Part shown: one piece after another, positions 54,329 to 62,816 of the stretch
Position numbering within the stretch: the first letter of the stretch is position 1
How the letters are laid out: each line of letters begins with the position of its first letter
Assembly: GCF_006783905.1 (NCBI RefSeq)
Contig: NZ_VFPE01000001.1
Coordinates: 868,001-932,000 of the forward strand
DNA length: 64,000 nt
Reading direction: 5' to 3'
Source of the DNA: Microbacterium kyungheense
Lineage (GTDB): Bacteria > Actinomycetota > Actinomycetes > Actinomycetales > Microbacteriaceae
Program-made: the position numbers and the translations under genes
The notes under the pieces: model-generated
Seen by the model: only the letters and a program-made list of their open reading frames with translations
What the model was told of the DNA's origin: nothing
The model's database searches: none

Positions 54329-55794
54329 GCGCCGCGTCCCGCCTCGCGGGACGGCGCGTCCGGCCCGGCCGGTGCGTCGATCTGCGCGTCCCCGCTCGCG
54401 TCGACGGAGCCGACGGCCTCGCCGCGCTCGATCGCGGCGCTCTGCTCGGCGGGGCCCACGCCCACGTGCGGCGACTGCTTGATCTTGGCGCCGAACATGG
54501 CGACCAGCATCCACCCCCACAGCAGGAGCGGACCGGACTCGGCGAGGCCCTGCACCAGTAGGATCGCGCCGACGAGCGTAGGCAGGAGCGTGAGTGGCGA
54601 GTAGGGACGGTCGGCGCGGAGGTCCCAGCGCGGGCGGTCGACGGCGAAGAACCACGAACGCCACACGAACGCCAGGTAGACCAGCCCCAGCAGCACGACA
54701 CCGATGATGCCGAGCTGCATCGACACGTCGATCCACATGTTGTGGGCCTGCATCACGAGCTGACCGTGATCGGTGATGTGCACGTCGAAGGCCGGGTCGG
54801 CGGTCATCCACGGGGTGGCGAAGCCCCATCCGATCCAGGGGCGTTCGGCCGTGCGCGCGAGCACCTGCTCCCAGATGCCCTCGCGGCCAGTGAGGTCGGC
54901 ACTGCGCCCGAGCGCAGTGAAGATCGCGTCGCGCAGCGCCCACAGGGCGACCGCGCCGCCGACGCCCACCACCGCGTACGCGACGTAGTACTTGGTGCGT
55001 GCGCCCGGCCTGTCGGCGCGGCGCATCAGCAGCACCGTGATCAGGACGACCGCGATGGCCGCGGCCGCGACGTACGCCGTGGCCGACGAGGCGCGCACGA
55101 ACAGGAAGGTCGACAGCACGATCCAGCCCCACAGCAGCACGCGCCGCGGCGCGCCGGAGGCCAGCCGGATCGCGAAGACGATGATGGCGAGGAGCGCGAC
55201 CGGGCCGAGCAGGTTGGCGTTGCCCATGATGCCCTGCAGCCGCCCGCCGTCGAACAGGTTGTCGCGCGACCAGTATTCGATGGGGTCGTCGGCCTTGTCC
55301 ACGACGAAGCCGGGGAGGATCGGCTGCCCGATGAACACCGACACCCACAGCTCGAACAGGATCGAGAGCGCCATCACCCACTTGAGCGCCGAGGCGATCG
55401 CGCGCACCAGCTCCCGCCACGTGAGGGCGCTGCCGATGAAGAGCGCCTGCGTCGTCGTGATGTAGAGCAGCAGGAGCGTGATCGCCGTGGTCTGCGGCCA
55501 CGCCGACCAGAGCAGCGACAGCGTCGCCCACGCGACGTAGCCGACCACGAACCAGGGGAGACGCCGGTACTGCACGGGCGGGCGCAGCACGATCCAGAGG
55601 ATGACGGTGAGGATGCCCCCGCCAATCGTGATGACGGCGGTCGCCAGCTCGCCGAAGGCGTTGATCCAGGCGGTGCCCGAGAACGCCATGAACAGCACGA
55701 AGATGCACCACGCGCGCAGCATGAGGTGGCCCGTTTTCTCACGGATCGGCGGGCTCGGCGGAGCCGATGCCGGGTGCTTCGAGTAGACGGCCAT
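54325..55794 (-). CDS. O-antigen ligase/polymerase family membrane protein, copy 2
   Basis: This 489-residue Wzy_C-type protein has about eleven helices, the loop GIMGNANLLGPVAL, and ERPWIGWGFATPWM with a downstream QAHNMWIDVSMQLG. The C-terminus is a hydrophilic, acidic tail of about 70 residues. TACCCT (55802-55807, minus strand) ends 7 bases before the ATG, suggesting a leaderless transcript covering both ligase-like genes and glfT1. Confidence 0.85.
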   Translation of the reverse strand: MAVYSKHPASAPPSPPIREKTGHLMLRAWCIFVLFMAFSGTAWINAFGELATAVITIGGGILTVILWIVLRPPVQYRRLPWFVVGYVAWATLSLLWSAWPQTTAITLLLLYITTTQALFIGSALTWRELVRAIASALKWVMALSILFELWVSVFIGQPILPGFVVDKADDPIEYWSRDNLFDGGRLQGIMGNANLLGPVALLAIIVFAIRLASGAPRRVLLWGWIVLSTFLFVRASSATAYVAAAAIAVVLITVLLMRRADRPGARTKYYVAYAVVGVGGAVALWALRDAIFTALGRSADLTGREGIWEQVLARTAERPWIGWGFATPWMTADPAFDVHITDHGQLVMQAHNMWIDVSMQLGIIGVVLLGLVYLAFVWRSWFFAVDRPRWDLRADRPYSPLTLLPTLVGAILLVQGLAESGPLLLWGWMLVAMFGAKIKQSPHVGVGPAEQSAAIERGEAVGSVDASGDAQIDAPAGPDAPSREAGRGA

Positions 55795-55829
55795 CGCACT
55801 CAGGGTACCGCGACCATCCTTCGCACCGG

Positions 55830-55943
55830 CCGTTGAGCGAGCGACGACACTTCGTCTCGCTTCGCTCGCTCAGTGACCGACTCGCGAGACGAAACGCCCT
55901 CGTGCACGGACGCGTTTCGTCTCGCTTCGCTCGCTCAACGACC
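55830..55943. repeat. Cluster of four interspersed-element units in alternating orientation
   Basis: The units are 55830-55846 (CGTTGAGCGAGCGACGA, forward), 55850-55878 (reverse, full core TTCGTCTCGCTTCGCTCG), 55880-55897 (forward end, GCGAGACGAAACGCC) and 55912-55943 (reverse, the complete unit ending CTCGCTCAACGACC). Alternating orientation allows long stems. The cluster lies between the divergent ligase-like gene and manA, outside both -10 boxes. Confidence 0.75.
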
Positions 55944-55960
55944 GGCATGATGCTCGTCGG

Positions 55961-55966
55961 TAGGCT
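55961..55966 (+). promoter_or_regulatory. -10 box for leaderless manA
   Basis: TAGGCT ends 6 bases before the ATG at 55973, immediately after the repeat cluster. Confidence 0.55.
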
Positions 55967-55972
55967 GGCACG

Positions 55973-57121
55973 ATGCTGATCCCGCTGGCCAACGACCCCC
56001 GCGACTACGCGTGGGGATCCACCACCCTGATCGCCGCACTCGAGGGGCGCGAGCCGTCGGGGCGTCCCGAGGCGGAGGTGTGGTTCGGTGACCACCCGGG
56101 CGACCCGGCGGTGACGCCCGACGGCCGCACGCTGGACGGCTGGATCGCTGCCGAGGGCAAGGATGCCGGCATCCCGGCCCCGCTGCCGTACCTGCTGAAG
56201 CTGCTCGCCGCGGCCTCCGCCCTGTCGATCCAGGCTCACCCGTCCAAGGCTCAGGCCGAGGCCGGGTTCCTGCGCGAAGAGGCCGCGGGCATCGCACGCG
56301 ACGCGGCGGAGCGCACGTATCGCGACGACAACCACAAACCCGAGCTCATCGTGGCGCTGAGCGACGAGTTCCGTGCCGTCGCGGGGCTGCGCGACCTCGA
56401 CGCGACGCGACGGCTGGTCGCGGAGCTGGGCGAAGGGGCGGCGCCGCTCGCCGAGCGGCTGTCCGGCGACGACGCCTCCCTCTCGGCCGTCATCGGCTGG
56501 CTCCTCTCGGAGGGCGCGGATGCCGCGCGCGACGTGATCGCCGCGGCCGTCGCCGGCGCGTCGGACGAGTTCGCCGCTGAGCTCGACCTGGTCCGCACGC
56601 TCGATTCGGCCTTCCCGGGCGACCCGGGCATCGTCGTCGCGCTGCTGATGAACCTCGTGACGCTGCGCCGCGGCGAGGGGCTGTTCGTCCCGGCGGGCGT
56701 GCTGCACGCCTACCTCGAGGGGCTGGGCGTCGAGCTGATGGCGGCGAGCGACAACGTGCTGCGCGGCGGTCTCACGCCCAAGCACGTGGACGCGGCCGAG
56801 CTCGTCAGCGTGCTGGACCCCGAACCGGGGCTGCCTCCGGTGATCCGGCCGCGCGATCTGGGCGAGGGCGTCCGCGCCTACGACGTGCCGGTGGCGGACT
56901 TCGCTCTGTACGCGGTCGCTCCCGCCGCCGCGCCGGCCACGGTGCCGCTGGACGGACCCGCGATCGCGCTGGCGACCTCGGGTGCGCCGATCGTGGCGGG
57001 GGCGGCATCCCGGGATGAAGCCGTGCTCGCGCCGGGCGCGGCCGTGCTCGTCACGCCCGACGAGGGATCCGTCCGCGTGACGGGCGGCGGAGAGGTGTTC
57101 ATCGCCCAACCCGGCCGCTGA
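55973..57121 (+). CDS. manA: Mannose-6-phosphate isomerase, class I
   Basis: This 382-residue zinc enzyme interconverts fructose-6-phosphate and mannose-6-phosphate, feeding GDP-mannose and polysaccharide synthesis. Seen: DYAWGSTTLI, LSIQAHPSKAQAEAG and DNHKPELIVALS (zinc ligands), and FVPAGVLHAYLEG. Length is normal. It is the last sugar-metabolism gene before the whiB block. Confidence 0.94.
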   Translation: MLIPLANDPRDYAWGSTTLIAALEGREPSGRPEAEVWFGDHPGDPAVTPDGRTLDGWIAAEGKDAGIPAPLPYLLKLLAAASALSIQAHPSKAQAEAGFLREEAAGIARDAAERTYRDDNHKPELIVALSDEFRAVAGLRDLDATRRLVAELGEGAAPLAERLSGDDASLSAVIGWLLSEGADAARDVIAAAVAGASDEFAAELDLVRTLDSAFPGDPGIVVALLMNLVTLRRGEGLFVPAGVLHAYLEGLGVELMAASDNVLRGGLTPKHVDAAELVSVLDPEPGLPPVIRPRDLGEGVRAYDVPVADFALYAVAPAAAPATVPLDGPAIALATSGAPIVAGAASRDEAVLAPGAAVLVTPDEGSVRVTGGGEVFIAQPGR

Positions 57122-57225
57122 CAGGCCGTCGCGGAGACGGGTGACGCGGACTGTTATCACAGTGCGACACGCCGTCGGCGCGTCGTGAAGGTTCAAGACT
57201 GTGTTGAGGCTTTAATATCTGCGAC

Positions 57226-57260
57226 TTGACCTCGGTGAACTACACGGGTGTAATTACACC
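57226..57260 (+). promoter_or_regulatory. Strong sigma-A promoter of whiB overlapped by a palindrome
   Basis: TTGACC (57226-57231), a 17-base spacer, then TGTAAT (57249-57254) is close to consensus. The perfect 14-base palindrome GGTGTAATTACACC (57247-57260) covers the -10 box and the expected start region, as an operator would. The predicted leader is about 45 bases and contains GGGGGTGAG before the ATG. Confidence 0.65.
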
Positions 57261-57306
57261 TACAACACGCACCAGCGTGGAGCAGGATCACGGGGGTGAG
57301 AACGAC

Positions 57307-57633
57307 ATGACGGTTTCGCAATTCCGTTCCGGCGTTCCCGACGACTGGTTCGTCGATCCGGTTCAACTGGGGGTTCCGGGGGTTCGCCGCAACATCGATG
57401 TGGACGACGACAATCCGCTCGCCTGGCAGACCGATGCATTGTGTTCGCAGACAGATCCGGAGGCGTTCTTCCCCGAGAAGGGCGGCTCCACGCGAGATGC
57501 CAAGCGCATCTGCGGGTCGTGCGACGTTCGGGGCGAATGCCTCGAGTACGCGCTGCAGAACGATGAGCGGTTCGGCATCTGGGGCGGCCTGAGCGAGCGC
57601 GAGCGCCGCAAGCTCAAGCGGCGCGCGAGCTGA
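57307..57633 (+). CDS. whiB: WhiB-family transcriptional regulator (WhiB2/WhmD-like)
   Basis: This 108-residue Wbl protein has the four cluster-binding cysteines C46, C69, C72, C78 (CGSC with a following C), the GIWGG turn at about 90-94 and a basic C-terminus ERRKLKRRAS. Wbl proteins carry a [4Fe-4S] cluster and act with sigma-A; WhiB2/WhmD is tied to septation in actinobacteria. Downstream gene order agrees with the whiB2 neighbourhood. ATG at 57307 chosen for its leader and Shine-Dalgarno sequence. Unlike most genes here it has a conventional leader and promoter. Confidence 0.92.
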   Translation: MTVSQFRSGVPDDWFVDPVQLGVPGVRRNIDVDDDNPLAWQTDALCSQTDPEAFFPEKGGSTRDAKRICGSCDVRGECLEYALQNDERFGIWGGLSERERRKLKRRAS

Positions 57634-57716
57634 ACGACGCCGGTCGGCCGGCCTATCCGGCCGACCCGGCGCGTTCAACGAGGCTGACGGGCGCGCGCGC
57701 CTAGGCTGACCAGGAC

Positions 57717-60593
57717 ATGCCCGCTCGAGTTCACGCCATCCTCGTCGTGCGTCCCGATGGTCGCACGCCGGCCGCGTTCCACCTGCGGCGCACGCTGGCC
57801 GCGCTCGATGAGCAGGTGCGCGCGGTCGACGCGCTGACGGTCATCGTCTGCGGTGGCGACGACCACCTTCACGACATCGTCGAGGCCTCGTCGGCCACCT
57901 CGCTCGTCCGAGCGCCGGCCTCGACCGGCTACGCCGCGGCCGCCGTCCTCGCCGTCCGCGGCGCCGACGACGGCGCCGACGCGCTGTGGCTCCTCGCCCA
58001 GGACACGGCCCCCGAACCGGACGCGCTCGCGCAGCTGCTCGGCGCGCTGGAGCTGTCGCCCTCGGTCGCCTTCGTGGCGCCGAAGCTCGTGCGCTGGGAC
58101 GACCGCGCCGAGATCGTCTCGCTCGGGGTCAGCATGACGCGGTGGGGACGCAGCGTCGGCATCGCGGACGGCGAGCTCGATCAGGGCCAGCACGACGCGC
58201 GCGAGGACGTGCTCGGAGCCGACGTTCGCGGCATCCTCATCCGCGCGGAAGCCTGGTCTGCGCTCGACGGGATCGATCCGGGGCTCGCCGGTGCCGACGA
58301 AGGGCTCGACCTCGGCGTGCGCGCCCGGCTCGCGGGCGCTCGCGTGTCACTCGCCCCTCGTGCGCGCGTGGCCGTCGCCGGCGACGGCGTAGCCGGGGTT
58401 CCGATCCCGCTCACCCCGCAGCGGCGCCGTCGCGCCGTGTACGCCGAACGGGTGGCGCAGCTGCACCGTCGCCTCGTCTACGCGCCCGCCTTCGCGGTGC
58501 CGCTGCACTGGCTCACCCTGCTTCCGCTGGCGCTGTGGCGCACGGCGGTCGACCTCGTCCGCAAGCAGCCGGGGCGCATTCCGTCCGAGTGGGGCGCGGC
58601 GGCGGTTGCGCTCGTCGCGATCCCGGCGGTGTGGCGCGCCCGTCGGCGCCTGACGCGGGCGAGGACCGGTCTCGCCCGCGACGGCGCAGGCTCATGGGCG
58701 CAGATCGCTCCCCTGCGCACGACGCGCACAGAGCTGCGCGAGCGGCTGGACGACGACCCCGAGGTCGCGCTTGGTGGAGTGCGGCGACGCGACCTGCGCT
58801 TCTTCTCGGGCGGCGGGGCGTGGCTGGTGCTGGGCGCGCTGGCGGCGTCGATCGCGGCGTTCCCCGCACTCCTGGCCTGGCCGGTGCTCGGCGGTGGAGC
58901 TCTGCAGCCGCTCGCCACGACCGTCGGGCAGCTGTGGGACGACGCCGCGTTCGGGCAGCGCATCCTCGGCCTCGACACCGTCGGGCCCGCGGATCCCTTC
59001 GCCGCGGTCGTCGCGATCATCGGCACGCTGTGGCCGTGGGCACCGTCGCGTGCGCTCGTGCTGCTGTGGATCGTCGCGCTGCCGCTCGCCGCGCTCGGGG
59101 GCTGGTTCGCCGCGACACGCGTCACCGAGCGCTCGGGGCTGCGCATCCTGGGCGGCGCCGTATGGGCGCTGTCGCCGACGCTCCTCGTCGCCCTCACGCA
59201 GGGGCGCCCCACCGGGGTCATCGTCCACCTGCTGCTGCCGTGGCTGTTCTTCGCGGGATCCGTCGCCCATCGTTCGTGGGCGGGCGCCGGCACCGCCTCG
59301 ATCCTGCTCGCGGGTGTGGTCGCGACGGCTCCTTCGCTGGCCGCTGCGCTGGCGGTGGTGTGGGTCGGCATGATCGTCATCGCCGTCGCCGTGCGCTCGG
59401 GTCGTGGCGTGACCCGGCTCGTCTGGCTCGTCGTCCCGTCTCTCGTGCTCGCGGTGCCGGTGGTCTGGAACGCGCTCGCGAACGCTCGGGTGTGGGGACT
59501 CGTCGCCGACCCCGGCGTGCCCTGGGCCGGCCCGCAGGTGGCGGCCGACGCCGCGGGGCGCGCGCTCCTGGCCGCAGGCATCCCGACCTCGGATCTGGCG
59601 GGATGGACCACGCTGCTGCCGGACGGCCCGACGTGGTGGGTGCCGCTGCTGAGCGTGCCTCTGGCGCTCCTGGCTCTCGCGGCGCCTCTGACGCAGCGCT
59701 GGGCCGCGGGCACCGTGCTGCTGGTCGTGACGGCCCTGGGTCTGGCCACCGCATTCGCCGCGGTCGGGGTGGCCGTGGCCTTCACGCAGTCGATCTCGGT
59801 GCCGATCTGGCCAGGCAGCGGGCTGAGCCTCGCGTGGCTCGGAGCGCTCGGCGGCGCGCTGGTGTCGCTGGATGCCGGACTGGCGCCCCGCGTCGCGTTC
59901 GTGCGCGGCATCGCGGCGGCCCTCGTGCTGGCCGGTGCGGTGACGCTGGCACTGCCGTCGCTGACCGCATTCACCCGCGGGGTAGCGACCGTCGCGAACG
60001 GGCCCGCGAGCACCCTGCCGGCCTTCGTCGCCGCCGAGGGCCGGGGGAACCCGGATGTCGGCACCATCGTGCTCACTCCGCAGTCCGATGCCGGGGTCGC
60101 GGCGCAGATCGTGTGGGGCGGCAGCGAGACGCTCGGCGGCCAGACGACGCTGCAGTCCACGCGAACGCACCCCGATGCGCAGGATGAGGAGGTCGCTGCA
60201 CTCGCCGCCGACCTCGTCACGCCGTCCGCCGACGACGTGGTGGCCCAGCTCGCGCATCGGGGCATCGGGTTCATCCTGCTCGCGCCGTCCGCGGTCCCCG
60301 AGACCGACGCGGCGCGCACGATGCGGCTGTCGGCGACGACGGCGCTCAGTCAGCGCGACACGCTCGTCGTCGTCGGCGACACCGCGAAGGGCGAGCTGTG
60401 GCGCGTCGTCGACGACGTCGCGCCGCGTCCTGACGAGTCCGGGTCGCAGACGGCGCTGGCCCGCTGGATCGGCTTCGCGCAGATCGCTGTCTTCGGGATC
60501 GCGCTGCTCCTCGCCGTGCCGACCGCCGCCACGCGACGCGCGGCGCGACGGACCCCGCGCGTGGTGGGGCCCCACTGGGAGGAGGGCCGATGA
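57717..60593 (+). CDS. Large GT2-membrane fusion protein
   Basis: This 958-residue protein has a GT2-like domain in residues 1-250 (AILVVRPDGRTPAAFHL, LWLLAQDTAPEPDAL, GADEGLDLGVRARLAG). A polytopic part follows at 360-730 with about 12 helices, then a soluble extracytoplasmic C-terminal domain and a last helix near 920. This arrangement is conserved beside whiB and DUF5719 genes in actinobacteria. Donor and acceptor are unknown; cell-envelope glycan synthesis is likely. TAGGCT ends 9 bases before the ATG. It overlaps the DUF5719 gene by 4 bases. Confidence 0.82.
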   Translation: MPARVHAILVVRPDGRTPAAFHLRRTLAALDEQVRAVDALTVIVCGGDDHLHDIVEASSATSLVRAPASTGYAAAAVLAVRGADDGADALWLLAQDTAPEPDALAQLLGALELSPSVAFVAPKLVRWDDRAEIVSLGVSMTRWGRSVGIADGELDQGQHDAREDVLGADVRGILIRAEAWSALDGIDPGLAGADEGLDLGVRARLAGARVSLAPRARVAVAGDGVAGVPIPLTPQRRRRAVYAERVAQLHRRLVYAPAFAVPLHWLTLLPLALWRTAVDLVRKQPGRIPSEWGAAAVALVAIPAVWRARRRLTRARTGLARDGAGSWAQIAPLRTTRTELRERLDDDPEVALGGVRRRDLRFFSGGGAWLVLGALAASIAAFPALLAWPVLGGGALQPLATTVGQLWDDAAFGQRILGLDTVGPADPFAAVVAIIGTLWPWAPSRALVLLWIVALPLAALGGWFAATRVTERSGLRILGGAVWALSPTLLVALTQGRPTGVIVHLLLPWLFFAGSVAHRSWAGAGTASILLAGVVATAPSLAAALAVVWVGMIVIAVAVRSGRGVTRLVWLVVPSLVLAVPVVWNALANARVWGLVADPGVPWAGPQVAADAAGRALLAAGIPTSDLAGWTTLLPDGPTWWVPLLSVPLALLALAAPLTQRWAAGTVLLVVTALGLATAFAAVGVAVAFTQSISVPIWPGSGLSLAWLGALGGALVSLDAGLAPRVAFVRGIAAALVLAGAVTLALPSLTAFTRGVATVANGPASTLPAFVAAEGRGNPDVGTIVLTPQSDAGVAAQIVWGGSETLGGQTTLQSTRTHPDAQDEEVAALAADLVTPSADDVVAQLAHRGIGFILLAPSAVPETDAARTMRLSATTALSQRDTLVVVGDTAKGELWRVVDDVAPRPDESGSQTALARWIGFAQIAVFGIALLLAVPTAATRRAARRTPRVVGPHWEEGR

Positions 60594-61996
60594 GCGATCG
60601 CCGCGTGTTCCGCTGGGCGACGACGAGCGCCCGTCTGCTGATCGGCACGGCCGTATCGGTCGTCGCCGTGATCGCGGTCGTCACCGCCGTCACCGTTCCG
60701 TGGCCGACCGTCGTGCGCGAGCCGGTGCAGATCGCGGCGACGCCGGCGCCGGCCGCGTCGGTCATCACCTGCGACGGAGCGCTGCTGTCCATCGGACGCA
60801 ATGCGGCGGATGCCGCGTCGCTCACGCTCGCGGCACGCCAGACCGTCGTCACGGGCGTGAAGGACGGCGCCGCAGAACCGCAGCAGCAGACATTGACCAA
60901 CGACGCCGTCGGGGAGGGGCCGGTCACGCTGACCGCTCCGCCTGAGGCGGGCGCTGCGGTGGACGTCGCCGCCGCCGGAGCGGCGACCGCGCGTGCGGAC
61001 GATCTCGCCGGTTTCGCGGCGTCCGCCTGCCGCCCGCCGCTCCTGGAGTCGTGGCTCGTCGGCGGATCGGGCGCGACGGGTGCGGCCGACCTCGTGCTGC
61101 TGTCGAACCCGGGCACCGTCGCCGCGACCGTCCAGCTGACGGTGTACGGCGTCGCGGGCCCGCAGACGCCGCCCGGCGGCGCCGACCTCATCGTCGCGCC
61201 GGGCACGCAGCGGGTGGTGCCGCTGGCCGGCATCGCCCTCGGCGAAGAGAGCCCGGTGGTACGCGTGTCGGCCGTCGGCGCGCCCATCCACGCGTCGCTG
61301 CAGACCAGCATCACCCGCACGCTCACGCCCGGCGGGGTCGACCAGGTGGGTCCGATCGCCGCGCCCGAGTCGCAGCTGGTGATCGCGGGCGTCGCCGTCA
61401 CCCGGTCGCCGGCGCAGGACGGTTCTGCGGGGGCGACGATGCTGCGGATGCTGTCGCCGTCGGTCGCGACGACCGCCCGGGTGGTGGTGACCGCCGCCGG
61501 ACGCACGGAGCCCGCGCGCGCCGCGCAGGAGGTCCCGCTCGAGCCGGGCAGCCCGCTGGAGCTGGAGCTGGACGGTCTCGCCGCCGGTTCCTACACCGTG
61601 ACGGTGGAGGCGGAGACGCCTGTCGTCGCCGCCGTGTGGCAGACGACGGGATTCGGCGAGGGCGATGACTTCGCCTGGTACACGCCGTCACCCGAGGTGG
61701 CGGCATCCACTCTCTTCGTGACGCCCGGAGGCCCCGTGCCGACGTTGACGGTGGTCAATCCCGGCACCGCGCCGGCGGACGTGAGCGTCGCCGCGCACGG
61801 CGGCGGATTCGAGGTCGATCTCACCGTGCCCGCCGGCGGATCGACGACCGTGCGCCTGTCGCCCCGGACGGTCTACGTGATCGATCCGGCCGACCCGGTG
61901 CGTGCGGGGCTGTCGCTCACCGGCGACGGCGCGCTCGCGGGCATTCCGGTGTGGCCGGCGGACGTCGCGGCGCACGCGATCGTCGTATACCCCTGA
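60590..61996 (+). CDS. DUF5719-family protein, membrane-anchored
   Basis: This 468-residue protein has an N-terminal membrane anchor (LLIGTAVSVVAVIAVVTAV) and a long extracytoplasmic part of repeated beta-rich segments (DLVLLSNPGTVAATVQLTVY, then PTLTVVNPGTAPADVSVAA). That is the pattern of DUF5719 proteins found directly after the GT2-membrane gene. Function unknown; the ATGA overlap suggests it acts with the upstream transferase at the cell surface. The stop is 10 bases from the convergent metallopeptidase-like gene. Confidence 0.8.
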   Translation: MSDRRVFRWATTSARLLIGTAVSVVAVIAVVTAVTVPWPTVVREPVQIAATPAPAASVITCDGALLSIGRNAADAASLTLAARQTVVTGVKDGAAEPQQQTLTNDAVGEGPVTLTAPPEAGAAVDVAAAGAATARADDLAGFAASACRPPLLESWLVGGSGATGAADLVLLSNPGTVAATVQLTVYGVAGPQTPPGGADLIVAPGTQRVVPLAGIALGEESPVVRVSAVGAPIHASLQTSITRTLTPGGVDQVGPIAAPESQLVIAGVAVTRSPAQDGSAGATMLRMLSPSVATTARVVVTAAGRTEPARAAQEVPLEPGSPLELELDGLAAGSYTVTVEAETPVVAAVWQTTGFGEGDDFAWYTPSPEVAASTLFVTPGGPVPTLTVVNPGTAPADVSVAAHGGGFEVDLTVPAGGSTTVRLSPRTVYVIDPADPVRAGLSLTGDGALAGIPVWPADVAAHAIVVYP

Positions 61997-62006
61997 GCGT
62001 CCCGCG

Positions 62007-62447
62007 TCAGAAGTACCGGAAGCGTTCGGGACCGAGATCCCAGGGGTCGCGGTCGAGGTACTCCGCCGCAGCGCGGAAGACCGAGCCCTCGACCAGCATG
62101 CGGTGATGCAGCTCATCATCGCGGTGCAGGTGGCTGAGTCGCTCGATCGGGAGCCGGTACAGGACGATGCGACGTTCGTCACGCAGCACCGTCCAGCGGG
62201 GGATGCCGTCGTCATCGGTGGCGGCCGGCATGTCGGCCACCTCGAACCGCACGTCGCGAAGCTCTGACCACGCGGAGCGCAGGAACTCCGCGGCGGTGCC
62301 CACCGAGAGGTCGAAGCGGTCGACGCGGGTGTCGAGAGGGGGGAGCGGCGGCCGGACGACCGAGCTGCGACCCTCGCGACCGTGGCGGCCGTGCCGCGCG
62401 GGGCGCACCGCCGCGCGTTCGCTGGTCCGGGTCTTGCGCCACGCCAT
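62007..62447 (-). CDS. Metallopeptidase-family protein (zincin-like, Rv3259 type)
   Basis: This 146-residue protein has a basic N-terminus, FLRSAWSELRDVRFEVAD, RRIVLYRLPIERLSHL and DELHHRMLVEGSVFRAAA. The block resembles the minigluzincin-like family linked to whiB2. The canonical HExxH is not present (LHHRMLVEGS at that place), so peptidase activity is doubtful. TAGGAT (62454-62459, minus strand) ends 6 bases before the ATG. Confidence 0.75.
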   Translation of the reverse strand: MAWRKTRTSERAAVRPARHGRHGREGRSSVVRPPLPPLDTRVDRFDLSVGTAAEFLRSAWSELRDVRFEVADMPAATDDDGIPRWTVLRDERRIVLYRLPIERLSHLHRDDELHHRMLVEGSVFRAAAEYLDRDPWDLGPERFRYF

Positions 62448-62453
62448 GGGTCC

Positions 62454-62556
62454 ATCCTAGGCCGGGGGAGACGCGGTCAGGCGGGTGTCGCGGCGCGTCC
62501 CGCGCGGGCAGCGGCGGCGCGGCATGCGGCTCGGTGTCGCCGGTTCGCGGTAGCGT
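62454..62556. promoter_or_regulatory. Divergent -10 boxes for the metallopeptidase-like and DUF3499 genes
   Basis: TAGGAT on the minus strand is 6 bases from its ATG; TAGCGT (62551-62556) on the plus strand is 7 bases from the ATG at 62564. Both indicate leaderless starts. Nothing else is seen in the gap. Confidence 0.5.
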
Positions 62557-62563
62557 CACGGTG

Positions 62564-62770
62564 ATGCGCCAGAGAGTCTGCTCCAAGGTCGGCTGCGCCC
62601 GTGAGGCGGTGTCGACGCTCACGTACGACTACGCCGACCAGATGGCGGCCGTCGGACCCCTCGGCGCCGCCGGCGACCCCCACGCGCACGACCTGTGCGC
62701 GCAGCACACCGAGCGCCTGTCGGTGCCGCGCGGCTGGGTGGTCGTGCGTCACGAGACGCTGCGCACCTGA
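62564..62770 (+). CDS. DUF3499-family small protein
   Basis: This 68-residue protein has a zinc-ribbon-like layout: [11 protein letters not shown] near the N-terminus and CAQH in the C-terminal half, giving four possible metal ligands. It is a conserved neighbour of whiB2 and the metallopeptidase-like gene in actinobacteria. Function unknown. The ATG at 62564 is the family start and fits the TAGCGT box. Confidence 0.85.
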   Translation: MRQRVCSKVGCAREAVSTLTYDYADQMAAVGPLGAAGDPHAHDLCAQHTERLSVPRGWVVVRHETLRT

Positions 62771-62816
62771 CGTCCCGCGCGGTTCCGTGGCGGCCTCGCC
62801 GTGGGACAATGGGCGG

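Noticed and set aside
52385..54604. 739-codon plus-strand frame opposite the glfT1-like and ligase-like genes
   Set aside because: It spans two real minus-strand genes and their junction; composition is that of a GC-rich shadow.
58478..60575. Two long minus-strand frames opposite the GT2-membrane fusion
   Set aside because: The translations are Arg/Ala/Ser-rich without membrane segments or motifs, while the plus strand encodes a coherent GT2 plus polytopic protein.
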